From Monarcha castaneiventris obscurior (lineage: Eukaryota; Chordata; Aves; Passeriformes; Monarchidae), in NCBI GenBank assembly GCA_026261815.1, contig JAMPIT010000884.1:13839001-13903000 (forward strand): a stretch of 64,000 bases of DNA. Direction: 5' to 3'. Shown here piece after piece: positions 49,546 to 61,696 of the stretch; within the stretch, counting starts at the first letter, position 1; each line of letters begins with the position of its first letter. A model generated the notes under the pieces. It made no database searches. It was not told where the DNA came from and was given only the letters and a program-made list of their open reading frames with translations. The position numbers were made by a program, and so were the translations under genes.

Positions 49546-52500
49546 GCAGCCACAGAAATGAAGGGAGAATTTAGCACACAGCCCTGCCACGGTATTCGAG
49601 GGTTCTCAGATGACTTTTGACCAAAATGAAATATAAATTATGCAAGGACCCGCTAACATTTAATTAGGTGAAGCCTCTTGCTATTTTGAGAACAATTTCT
49701 TAACAAGCAGAATTAGCAGAAATATTCTGCTGGTGGAAGCCAATAGCTTCTCCAGGCAGAGCTGGTCTCTTCCCATCCCTATAAGGCTGTAAGCTCTTTC
49801 TGTGTTTTATGAATCATTTATCTCCTGATTTCTCATATTTTGGGTGCAATTTTCCCTTTGCTTAGCACTGAAGAAGCCGTGCATCTAACAGGGTAAGATG
49901 ATGGCTGTTATTTTTTGTACACCCATGAGCTGAATTGCTTAGTAGTTTAAGCCACTTTGCAACTGTACAAACACACTGTGAGCAGTAGGAATGCACTTAT
50001 GTCCCCAAGGACCTAATCTGGCTTGCAAAACTTCCACTAGTGGCACAGATGTGCAAAAAGCAAAAATCCATCTTCACTCTCTGTTTGCGTTTGCAGAATG
50101 TGGATTTAGCTAGAAAATAATATATTAACATTTATACATCAATTTGTATTCATGTTCTCAAAGCATTTTATTTACATTGAGTGGTAGGAATCATATCAGT
50201 TTATATTTCATATTTGGACACTGAGCCAAAAAATGACAAAGTGTTTTCTTCAAAACCATCCAGCAAGTCAGTCTTGGAGAAATGTGCCTGTTCCACTAGA
50301 CCGTGTTTGTATATATCTTCGTATTTAGGAACAGCTGTGACTATTAGAATCTATTATTTACATTTCCATTAAGCTTATTTTTCCCCTTGCAGTAGACACT
50401 CTACAAAGGAGAATTGTCATTTTTCTGCAGGTACTGTGATTCACTGGGGCATTATGGACATTAATGAAGCAGCACTGCAGACACTGTTCAGCAAGGATCT
50501 TTGTGAAGCCATTTCAAATGTGTTACTTAAAACCAACGTAGCACTTAAAGAAAGAATTAAAAGTGTGTGGGCTGTGGACTTTCAGTGATGAAGTAACTCA
50601 GAAAAAGTTGGTTCTGCCTGCATCACTGACCCCACACCATCAAGCATTTTCAAGCAATGTCGGTGTTAGGATTCCTCACTGCCAGCAGTTCCATTTACAT
50701 GCATGCACTGTGCTAACAACACACACACTGAGGGCTGCTTGCAGCCAAGAGGGAGAATTTGTCACCTGTCCACAGTAGTGGCCTGAGGTTTACACTGGTT
50801 ACAAGCAAATTTCCAAAAGCCCAGAGGATTGGCTTCAGGCCCAGAACGTCAAATCATCAATTTGGCACCTCACTAAAGGAAACAGTAATAAAATGCCAGA
50901 AATGATCACTGGCAAGCTACAGAGCTGGCTAGCACAGAAGAGGTGTGTGTAAGGCACTAGTGCTGCCTGCCCTGTGATCAGTGGTGGAGCTGTGCTTTAG
51001 GAGGTTGTGGCTCTGCAGAGATGGTAAAACAGGTTGTGTGAAGAATAAGTGCATAAACTAACTAGCACTGACTGAAGACGCAGACATCTGTTTCCAATTT
51101 GCATGGAGTAGCTAATTTTTAAAGGACGAATTAGCATATATCTAATTTTAACTAGGGAGTTGTAATTGGTATTTTCAGAAAATGTGGTGGTCGCTGCAGG
51201 CACTGGAGAGCAATATCAAAGTTCCAGTCCTGTACTGGGCACCTGGAGAAACAAATCCCTTTGGCCAGCCGGAGTAGGTGAGACACAGGAACCATCACTC
51301 ATTTTGTTCAGTAGGAAAAAACTTTGAAACCCAGCCCCCCTTTCCTCCCTCTCTCAGAAAACAACTTGATTTGCTCTCAGAGAATGCAGCATTCTGGTTT
51401 TTCCCCTGAGCAGCAACAGATGGATTTCAAAGCAATCTCTACTATTTCAACAGTAGTTCAGCCCCTCAGTTGTTTCTTCCCCTTCAGAAAACCAGTAGCT
51501 GATTTAATCCAAGGCAGTTTCTCCTTCATGGTCTTTTACAGCTCTAGAATGGATATCCTGTTTCCTGAACTCCTCAGCTTTACCTTCCAGTTTTCCCAGC
51601 CTCAGGGGTCCTGTATCTCAGTGTAGCCACCTCCCAGGCACCTTAGAGCATCCATCACACACTGAGGGTTGGGGAAATGCTTCTCTGGTCTCCAGTGGCT
51701 CTAAGAGTAGGTTTGGAACAGAGAGCTTCCTTGTGGTGCTGCAACACAAAAAACCAGCAGTGTAGTGCATTATCCACCCCTGACAAACACTTGGAATACC
51801 TTCCTCAGGCTCTGGCAACATGCCTCTAGCTTGTCATGCCAGCAAGACGTTGTTAAAGTGAATTGGAATTGAAACATTAACTCAGTTCCCAGAGGGGATG
51901 GTTTAGTGTTTTAAGCATCATGTTTAAAATACCCAAATGCTTTCAGTCTTGTGAGATCCACTGAGCCTTTCACTATTCTGGAATACAGATAGTGAATCTC
52001 TTACAATTTACTCACCAGGTTTTCTTTTCAGATGAGACCTTGGAACCCAATGCACCTTGTAGTAATTTTGGGGTAGAGATGTCTCCTGTTTAGCTATATA
52101 CAGAAGGAATTAAAAAATCATCATTTTCTCTGGTCACCTCTATGTTATTATAGTGGATCACGCCATGCAGTAAAAGTCACTTTTTAGTGTCATTGATTAT
52201 CAAACTGAACCTTGGTCACTCCAGACACAGCTTCGGTTTTCCACCTGCTACATATCCTCTGACATGAGGTTGAGCTTGTCCCTATCAGCAATTGCTTTAA
52301 AGTGGTTAGGCAGGCTGTGTATATAATTTTAAAAGTAATTTTCAATTCTTTGGAATGAAAACTGCAATATAATGTAGTATCATGAGCCAGACACTCAGTC
52401 TGCTTCTATTAACCCAAGACCTGTTCAAGATAAGGATGTGGTGGGTAAAATATACTCCTGTGACATCCTCTCACATGCTCTTCAAAATGGACTTTTCATA

Positions 52501-55500
52501 AGTTCATGATAATTGAATTCATCCTAGTTTACAGGAGTTTTTTATTTGTGAAGTTTTGCATTCCAAAGCCTCAGTCAACCAAGTGGAGCAGCCCCTTCCC
52601 CCACAGATGACTCTCTTAATCCTGTGGGATAAGCAAGGGTGGTACTTCCAAAAGGACACTAGATTCTCATATCTGCCTGACATCAGACAGATTCCAGGCT
52701 CTATTCCCATGCCACAATATCTCCATTCATCACACTCTTGTTTGGCTACAAGGGAATAAAGACGGCTCAGAAGTCCTGATGGGAGGAAATGTGTGACTTA
52801 AGTTTTGATTTAATGGCCAGATTGTGACTTTTTTGATAAGGAACATGGGAAGGAAAACTTTTAGAGATACCCTTAAGTCCTTGCAGAGAGAGGCCAAGGC
52901 CAGAGCTGTGTCACAAGCTCTGAAAAGCCGGGGCCTCCTTCTCTGCCTGCCAGGTATCCTGGAGACTTGCTGGAAGGCAGAACACCTACTGTATCTTCCC
53001 ACCTTCTGGCAGTGCTCTTTCTTTAGAGCTGTGTGAGTTAGCTGAGGGTGGTTTTCCTCGATGTATTGCTGACATGGCATCTCTTCTCTGATGTAGTCTA
53101 GTTACCAAGACTTGCTCTACTCTTTCCACGGTTTCTCCCTGGAGGATGAATCATAGATCACAGGGGCTGACGGGGAGGAGGAAGAAGAGCTGCAGAGAGA
53201 TATCTGATATTCTGGCAGAACAGCAACAGCGGTTCTCGTGGGGATCTCTGTGTACTGAACTTGGACAAAATATCAGTATTCCATTTTTAAACAACAAAAT
53301 GAAAAACCCTCCAAACCAAACAAAAGAAAACCCCAGCAACAAAAAATGCGGTTTTGCAATTCGGTTTTTCTTTCACCTCCTACCTTTACCTATGCTTTCC
53401 TCCTTCTCTTCATAACCCTAAATATCATGACCTCCTTTGTTAGATTTTCTTCTTATAAGGTATTATCTGCAATCTATAGATAGAAATTAATAATGTCAAA
53501 ATCTAGCCAGGCTGGGAATGGGAGATGTAATCCACTACATAACACTGCTATAGCAATGTCAGCTGTGTTTTTGAGGAGCAGCCTGGAATTTTCTGTATGT
53601 GTTTATTTTCAAAAGAGTAAAATTCATCTTCTGTTGTATTTGCTGTGTTTTCTTTCCTTCAACTTTTCACATTATGCCTATATGTGTAGAAAGAATGATT
53701 TTTTTTTCTTCTGTATATCTTAGGCACATCAGTTAGATGAACAACACAATAATAATTTTCAGTATCTTGATTTTATGTATGTATGTTTGTTACAAAGCAA
53801 CTTAAATGGCTACTTAAGCTTCCATGACATCTGGATTTTGTGACTGGCAATGTTTTTATCTTTGTCTGCCTGGCTTCACAGCAGAGTGACAATGAAAATG
53901 CATTTAAACAAAAAGAATGAAGAAAAAAATCCGATTTAAATGTCTTGTTGTTGTTGTTCTTGTCAGACAAACAAGCACGGTAGTTATACAAGAGCCTCAG
54001 AGTACACTGAATGAATCCTCTGAAACCAAAGCTCCAAAGGCTATGGGATTATTTTAAACTGCCTGCCAAGACCCCGAAATATGATAATTAATGAACTTTA
54101 GCATATATGACAAAATTCCTAATTGAAGTAGAAGGGGTGCAGGGAGCATTAATGATATGAAACTGAGTTTTTGAAGGATCAGTTTTGAACCCTTCAATTT
54201 TGTCTTTCATTACTAATTTTAGGGGATAGCCTTGAGAAGTTCAGTGACATTCATGGTAAAGTCAGAGGTGTGGAGAACTGTGGAGAGAGAAAATGTCCCC
54301 TGGAGAGAGTTTGCAATGAAGTCAACAATCTTGCAAGTCTTCTCTGTTTTTTGCAGACTCAGGCCCTAGAAAAAAGAGATGGTAAAGAGCATGAGGAGAT
54401 GAAACAGCTTGGGTGTACTTCACCCACGGAGCAGGCAGGAGAGGCAGGAATGGGATACAGCTGTTCTGATGCCTGAGCCCAAGGCACAGCCCTTCAGGCC
54501 TTACTGACTCTTACCCTTCAGCATTCCCATTCATATTTACAATGGAAATGTGATTGCAACTGTGATTAAAACCAAGTTATTTTGGGCAAGTTAGAAAAAG
54601 GCTAATCCAGAAATAAAAGATAAACAGTAGTTCTCGAATTAATGAGGCTGGGATTTTTCCCTTCCCTTCCCTTTCCTTTCCCCCACTACTGATAAGACAA
54701 AAGAAATCAGTCCCCTTCTACAAACTTTTCTTTGCTTAAATTGTTGTTTATACTGATTTTGCACACCCCTGGACTACCTAGATAAAAATTATGCCGCCGA
54801 ACCAAATAACCAGTGTTTTTAGATTTTCTCATGTATGGAGAGTGCTCCAGGAGGATGATGAAGGAGGGAATTCAGGGCCCAGTGATGCTGTGGATTCTCC
54901 ATCCTTTGAGGCCTGCACAATTTCGCTGTTCCCTGACTCACTTTCAAAGCTGAGCCTGCTTTGGGGGGGAGGTGGGAGCAGAGGTCCCCTCCAACATGTG
55001 CTGTCCAGTGCTTTTCCTCTGTGGAACTGGGGCTGCTGTGTTCATCCTGGCTCTGGATTCAGTTCCTCCCAAGGGAAATTGAATCCCTCACACAGCATTT
55101 CATATTAATGGGAGCAGAACTCGCTGTGCATTTATGTTTGAGTCAGGAAACTGAAAAGTATGTTTGAAAAAAAATATTCAGTTTCAGCTTCCCTTTTCCC
55201 TTTTACCTATTTGTTTAAATAAAACCTGAAGAAAAGAAAAATTACCTTTACTGCTGTTTTTCATTTGCTTTCAATTAGGAAATGCAATCCTTATGGCCTG
55301 TAAAATTTGCTAATATTTAAAAGGATTCTAGACTTAGTCCCTTAACTGGAGAAAAAATATTACAGTTTTTAAACTAGTCTGAAGGAAAAAAATTCTTTTC
55401 TAGTACCTCCTAGCATTTTAGAGATCCTTAAGACCAGAAGGATGATTTCTCACAGAATCATTGTACATATTAAAGATGAGAAAAATGCAAATATTTTGTT

Positions 55501-55872
55501 GTATGTTCTACTAACTGACCCAGGCTCAACTTAAAAATGCTACTTCTCTCTGAGAATATATACTTGAAATTATATATAATATATATTCTCTGAGAACATA
55601 CTTGAAATTATAACTTTTTTCTTATCAAGATTAAAGCTTTCCAGGTTCCTTCAGATTATCTTAGAGAATCAGCAAACGTGAGAATGAAAAGAAAACCAGA
55701 AATGCAGCGTGCACTAGTAGTCATATTCCTCGACAAGGAAGCAAACGCTGCTATTAAGAAAAAGTTGAAAAGAAAGGCAGAAAACAAGCCCAATTCTTTG
55801 TCATTCTTTGCCTGCCGTCACATTTTCTCCAGCGAGAGGCTTGAATCCTCAACGAGGATGCAATTACCAGTG
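49546..55872. other. Intergenic, no gene recognised
   Basis: Mostly AT-rich, with some GC-richer patches (50560-50800, 52550-53080, 54260-54480, 54840-55100) that carry longer chance open frames. A duplicated segment CTCTGAGAAYATACTTGAAATTATA-like is visible at about 55547-55575 and 55587-55612. No protein match was recognised. Confidence 0.4.
55547..55612. repeat. Imperfect direct duplication of about 25 bp
   Basis: TCTCTGAGAATATATACTTG and its AAATTATA tail recur after a TA-rich spacer as TTCTCTGAGAACATACTTG plus the same tail. It is a local duplication with a few differences. Confidence 0.75.
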
Positions 55873-55965
55873 GCATTTGTACTCCTGTAGTGCCTGGGGG
55901 TCTCAGCCAGGGACGGGGCCCTGTTGTGTGTGCGCTGTACAAACACATTGAAGAGCTCCTTGTCG
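55873..55965 (+). mobile_element. Old amniote SINE fragment (MIR-like tail)
   Basis: The sequence GTAGTGCCTGGGGGTCTCAG, then GGGACGGGGCCCTGTTGTGTG, then CGCTGTACAAACACATTGAAGAG, matches in order a repeat that I know as common in turtle, crocodile and bird genomes (blocks 'gtgcctaggagcc', 'accccattgtgctaggcgctgtacaaacac', 'gaagagctta'). I am not certain of its database name. It forms the upstream edge of the orphan CpG-rich block. Confidence 0.55.
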
Positions 55966-56535
55966 AGCTCCTCCAAAGCAGGAGCTGAGCAGAACCCGAG
56001 GAGGAGCTGAAGAGCAGGCGAGGGGTGGTGCGCGGTCGGAGGGAGGTGATTATGATCACAGCTGAAGCAGCAGTCAGTGCAGCCACAGACTAATCACTGC
56101 TGAAGGGCTTTTTGGCATTTAATCTATGCAGCCAGCGCTGGCTTATGTAGCCGCCAGCGCTGCAGTAAGTGAGCATCTTTAATATGTTTATCTTCGCTCT
56201 CCCTCGCTGGGATAGGAAAGCATTAGCCGCGTTTGATGCGGAGTTCACATTCTCAGCTCAGTTGGGGCACTCCGTCCTTGCAGGAGCACCCCGGGCACAT
56301 TCCCTTCCTCTCCGTCTGTCCCGGCCCCGCTGGCGCTGTCCCGCGTTTCCAGCAGCACGGCCCCGGATCCTGACGGGTTCCCAGCCCTGCTCTCCCCAGC
56401 CCAGCAGCACCTTTCCCCCAGGGAGAGGAGGAGACCGAGCGGGATCTTGGCCCCGGGCACTGCACTCCCTGGGGCAGCTGGAGCCCCGCGAGTGCTGGGG
56501 GCAGCCCCCTCTCTTCAGGCACTGTCGTAGTCCTG
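55905..56535. promoter_or_regulatory. Orphan CpG-rich block, possible promoter or enhancer
   Basis: I count about 33 CpG dinucleotides in these roughly 630 bases, whereas flanking kilobases have almost none. The second half (56245-56535) is strongly GC-rich. It contains two copies of CCAGCGCTG 22 bases apart (56132 and 56154), GC-box-like cores, and AT-rich islands with homeodomain-like TAATC words (56045-56130). No exon of a known gene was recognised. Overlapping open frames on the minus strand (71, 103 and 103 codons) are composition effects. It may be an unannotated transcript start or a distal enhancer of PLEKHA5 or a neighbour. Confidence 0.5.
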
Positions 56536-56701
56536 GGGTATTCAGAGAGCAAAGGCCATGGCAAAACATCAGGACTTCCTAGATCTCCCCCCTCCCTTGT
56601 TCTATCTCAGACTGCGTTTGAGAAAATTAAGTATATACATACTTTCATACCAAGAGCTCCAAGTTTTGAGCTTTTTCATTGTTTTGGCGGTTGTTCAGGG
56701 G

Positions 56702-56733
56702 GTTTTTCTTTTTCTTTTTTTTTTTTTTTTTTT
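56702..56733. repeat. T-rich run (19 uninterrupted T at 56715-56733)
   Basis: A polypyrimidine or poly-T simple repeat just beyond the orphan CpG-rich block; the length may vary between individuals. Confidence 0.9.
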
Positions 56734-59230
56734 GGTCTGTCCTTTTTAAATAACTGGTAAAAACCCTACTTGATAGGGTACTTGATAAACCAAGCCTGAT
56801 TTGCAAGAACAGGTAAAACATGAACCCAGCACCTCCTCAAGGTCTCCAGTGATTTCCAGTGCTCGCTGTTTTGAAATACAGCCCTAGGAAAATCTTGTGA
56901 GTATCTACTAGATAGGGACTCATCTGCTGAAATACTCTTCAGTTTAATTTTGCCTGCCTCCTTTCAATTTTAATAACTGATTATCTTCCTAAATATACAG
57001 TGCAGATTAATTGACTCTATGTTTTAACTACAAAAACCAGAGGCGTAATCAATACCCTTTATCCAATTTATTAGGCATGCATGACATTTAGGTAATTAGA
57101 AAGCAAAATATAAGGATCAAAAGAGCAGAATTGTATATTATTAACAGTAAAAGGGACTCTGTTTTCTTTCCCAAGTGAAGTGGTATTAAAATAGCTTAAA
57201 AGAGGTAAAAATAGAAAGTTTGGCAGATGCATTTTGCCCTTTGTGCACTGTGGAATCCCTTTGCTTTTGAGGCCTTAAAAAATTTACTATTATAATTTAA
57301 GGCTCTTATTCCTCACTGAATAGGAAAAAAAACACCAAAACAGTTTGGAAAACTTTATGCTAATAAATGAGACAAAGAATTCTTGCTCCTTCATTTTTCA
57401 GTCAAACTGAAAGTCCTGTTGTACACATTTGGGTATTTTTGCCTTTTCCTCAAACTCCTGGCTGTCCACTTCAAACTTTTTTATTATAACATCCATTCTA
57501 CACATGGAACGTCTTCTACTGCTGCTGGTAGTTGAAGGATAATGTTTGTTCCGTCATCCATTGCTAGCACTTGCCTCAAACAAGTGCAGCATCCCCAGCT
57601 GTGGCTGCTGCAGGTGAGCTGATTGCTGCATTGCTCTGCCAGCTCCTTGTGCCACTCAGCCGCCCGTGCCTGGTGCTGGAAAGTGAAATACCACTAAGTA
57701 ACGAAACAGAGGAACTGTGCCCCTTAGCTGGGCCTCCTTGTTTTTTCCCATCTTGTGTTCCCATGGCCCTTTCCCTCGTAGCCCACTGTACAGTGAGCTA
57801 TTGTGTGCAAAATAGAGCAGTCTGGTTATGTAAACCCACGTGTGGCTGTCACCAGCTCTGTCACTGGCATTTAGCCCCTCAGTGGCTTTTAATTAGGGTT
57901 AATGCAATCCTAGTGAGCTCTTGCTTCCCAGGAAAACCAGAGATTTCATCCAGTTGTTCACGTCCAACACTTTGGCCCGTGACACCGACCCTCAGCAAAC
58001 AGCTCTGGGAAGCTGCTGTTGCTCCCTGTGGTTATGTGAGTTCCACATTGGCTGGATTCCTATGATATAACAAAATACAGTGAAAATAACAAGTATTTCA
58101 CTGGAGAAGCATCAAACTACAGTTTGGTTTCACTTTCTACACTCTGTTTGACAAATTGGGAGTTTTGTTTGGACTTGCTCAAAGCCAGAGCAGTAAAGAA
58201 CACCTCTGCTTCTTGCTCCAGCTGCTGTTTGCCAGAGAGGAAATATCCCTACCACCCAACGTTTGTATGTGCCAGCCCTCACGTTGGCCCTGAGCATTTT
58301 GGCAGAGATACTACCATGTCTGTCATATTTCTGCAAACACAGAGCCTTCAAAAGTCTCTGCGTATTTGGCTTTATTCGGATTTGCTTCCATCATGGAGGT
58401 GGGGTAACCTGGGTTTGCCTATTTCACCTCACTGCACTTTGCACTCAAAATACAAGGTAAAGCTAGTAGGTCAGAGTAACTCCTCCCTCACAACCATGCA
58501 AACACACACATTTGCATTCATTGAGCAAGATTTAATGCCAGGATATCATCCAGACTACTAAAAGCAGGTAAACAAGCAGAGCAAACGGAAGTGCAGCCCT
58601 AGGTTGGCTTGATAGCCTGATACCTTTCTAATTGTGCTGTCTGTTAGCCAGAATGACTGAGGGGCTCGGCAGCCTTTAAAACTGGAGGTTTAGGATCTCT
58701 GCTAACCCTACCCAGAGACTGTCCAGTCTGAAAGACTTTCTTCCTGCTGGAATATCTTTGGAGTTGGAATTTCTGCTGTGTATGGCTATTCCTGACAGCT
58801 CCCTGGAGAAGGCTTAGCAGCCCTCTGGGTACCGAGCAGTGATTTCCTCTCTGCCATAATCATCTGGGCAGATGAGGGCTGTTTCTGAGGAGCCTGGGAG
58901 TGTGAAAGCTGAAAAACTTTAGCTCCTTTGTTTTTTGGCTTGCTGAACCCAAGGCTGCTTCCCATCCCCACCTGGGCAGGGCCTTTTATCTGGTGTATTG
59001 GTACATGCAGGGGAAGCAGCCCGGGCTCTGGTGGCACAGAATCACTGCAGGCACTGGGACTGAGGCTGTGCTGCAATTTCTTTACAAAGAAAACATGTGA
59101 CATGAGGCATCCTTGTGACAGGCTGAAGCCTGGCATGAGCTTCAGGGGTGCACAGCCCTGTATAATTTAAAACCTTTAACGTTTTCAGATGTTTTGAAAG
59201 ACTGAGTTCTACTTCTCCAAGACATCTTTC

Positions 59231-59253
59231 TTTTTTTTTTTTTTTTTTTTTTT
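59231..59253. repeat. Poly(T) run of 23
   Basis: 23 uninterrupted T residues. On the minus strand it would be a poly(A) tail, but the sequence on the expected side (higher coordinates) is not recognisable as a retrocopy. Confidence 0.9.
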
Positions 59254-59949
59254 ACTTCTGTCACATTGCCACGTGTGGTTAAATGTAACTGTGTAACTAC
59301 TGGCTGATTTCTGTCAGGTTATGCTTTAATGTCTCCTTTTTTCAGTGCTATTCTGAAAGTAAAATGTTATCTACTGGTTCAGAAGAAAAAAATCCCCAAG
59401 ATTTGAGGGTGAATGACAGATGGATTGACTTTCAAATTCTTAGAAGTGCAAATGACATGACTTTTAATTAAGTTTAAATACATTTTTCCTCTTCTATTTT
59501 CCATTCACTCTTTCCAGAATCAAGCAGTTGCCCATATGATGTCCCCTGTCATTTTTTGTTTCTGCTGTTTACAAGCTTTGAGGGCTGGCTGTATTGCAAA
59601 TGTCTTAGGCATTACAGAGAGAAAAAAAAATGCCTGGTGATCATGTTTAGTAGAGTTTAGAGTAAAATTTAGTTGCTGTAGTTAGCATCCAGAAGCAAAA
59701 AATCTCATTGATTCGCTAGTCATATTGAAATCTCCCTGTACACTAACTTTGCAGATGCAAGTCACTCAATACAGCACAAGGTCATGGATCTTTCAATGCA
59801 GGGCCTTCTCTGATGAAGTGGTCAAATTATAGGAGTACCAAGGCACCTCATCCAACAAAACATTAGTATTAGGGATGGGCAGAATTGTGACTACTCATCA
59901 TTAATAAAGAATAAAATTTAATCACAGTAAATATTACAGCCCGTGAATC

Positions 59950-60060
59950 ACAACCAATTCTTTCTTTCCCCCTCAAAGCCCCAAATGCAAGATGGAGGTA
60001 ATAATGGTAACTGATTTACCAACATGAGGCACTGGTGGCACTTACATCATTTTTAAACAC
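59950..60060 (+). mobile_element. Possible MIR-like SINE fragment
   Basis: CCCAAATGCAAGATGGAGGTAATAATGGTAACTGATTTACC resembles the 'ccccatctgtaaaatgggg-ataataatagtacctacc' box of MIR-type SINEs. The flanks are too diverged to define ends. Confidence 0.45.
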
Positions 60061-61602
60061 CTGTCCAAATGTGGGAAAAGCTCCCTACATTAAAACTTCT
60101 TTTGCTTTCAAGTTAAAGATTCTGTCGTTTTTTGTGACCAGAAAACAAGTGCCATTTCAGGCTGATGGCACTCAATGCTAAATCATTTTTTTGGCCCTCT
60201 GAAATACTGAATTTCCCCCCTCAGAAAGCAATAGTCTGTGTCAACATAACGAGCCTAACCAGTCTGGGCAACCTGCTTATTGATGTAACTCTATTGCTAG
60301 TCAATGAAGGTGAAACTTGTTTGTTAAACACTGCAGTTTATACTCCTAGAGCTCTGCTGGACTGTAATTCAGGTACTTACCTTCAGAGAAATACAGAACT
60401 ATAAAATAGTCCTGTTTTGGTTGTGTCAAAGAAAATCCCGTTTTGCTACTTAGCCACTGGAACCATGCACTTTCCTGCTCAGCTTGACAGCAACAATAAG
60501 TGGTTTTCGAAGACACATAGAAAATTAAATTAATTTAGTTGTAAGTATTCATACAATTTACTCCTGTTCTCTCTGGATATTGCAATAGATACTCTGAGTT
60601 GTCAGCAAAACAAAATGTTCAGGCATGTCATAACGAGACTTTTTTGTTATCTAAGAGGTAGCACACTCTTAGCTATCTCTTCCATTCAGGTATTTTATCA
60701 AGACTGAATATTTATAAGCTCTCGTATAGCTCAGCAAAAAGAAAAAGCGAAAAGGTACCAGTCATTTGAGCTCAATTTAGCCTTAATTACACAACGACCC
60801 TTTATAATGGTTATTTCCTAAGATAGGTTGCTGCTTAACATGTACCAGACACTGGGGATGGAACATTACTGGTATCCATAAAAATGTTTGCTCATTTTTC
60901 ACAGCCACAATGTCTTTTCCACATAGCTGCCATACAGGAATTTTTACTATGTGTAGACATTTTGGAGGATGGTGTTGATAATGACACTGAGAATTAGATT
61001 GTGCTGTGGTCTGCTAATGATCTGTCTTCCAGCTTTCAAACAGTGTTTGCAGTTTCTCTTTTAAATACATGTCTCAATCATTCTTGTACAGGTGGGTGTT
61101 AAGATGCTGGATCCCAATTTCAAAAATAGAAATGCAGAACAAGATAAGCCTATCGTACAATCTAGGTGCTGCCAGGGCACACTGGGGTTTAAATTTGAGC
61201 TGCTTGTAGCTATCATGATTTTTTTTGCCATTTATTTGCTGTATTATCTTTGGTTATAAGAGTGTATGGTATGTAGATAACAATGATTTTGAGCTCAGAT
61301 TTGCTTTTGTTTCTTAACAGTTCAGGAAATACACCCTGAGACTCCAGGTGGAAATCTTACTCTCCCTTATTTTTGGTTTCTATTTAGCTAAAAGCAAATA
61401 GCATTTTCAGCTACTCCAAAACATCCATTTGTCTGAAGATGTGTTGCACATATCCTTTAACAGTTACATCTGATGATGTATGTGGATGGTACTAAATTAC
61501 TTAAACTGAAGAACCTCTCTGGATTTTTTTCACAGCCTGTTCTGGCTTGCTGATGATTTTACAGAAACAAAAGTGTCCTGTCCCTTTTTGGAATGGAGAG
61601 AA

Positions 61603-61696
61603 AAAAACCACCCCAAACTCGAAACCAACAACAGCAACAAAAAGCCCTCCATAACAAAACAAAACAAAGCACCACAAAAAAATCCAAACCAAATTT
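61603..61696 (+). repeat. A/C-rich low-complexity tract
   Basis: Irregular CCAAA, CAACA and CAAAA words. The minus-strand open frames across it (hydrophobic Phe/Val runs) are artefacts of composition. Confidence 0.85.
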
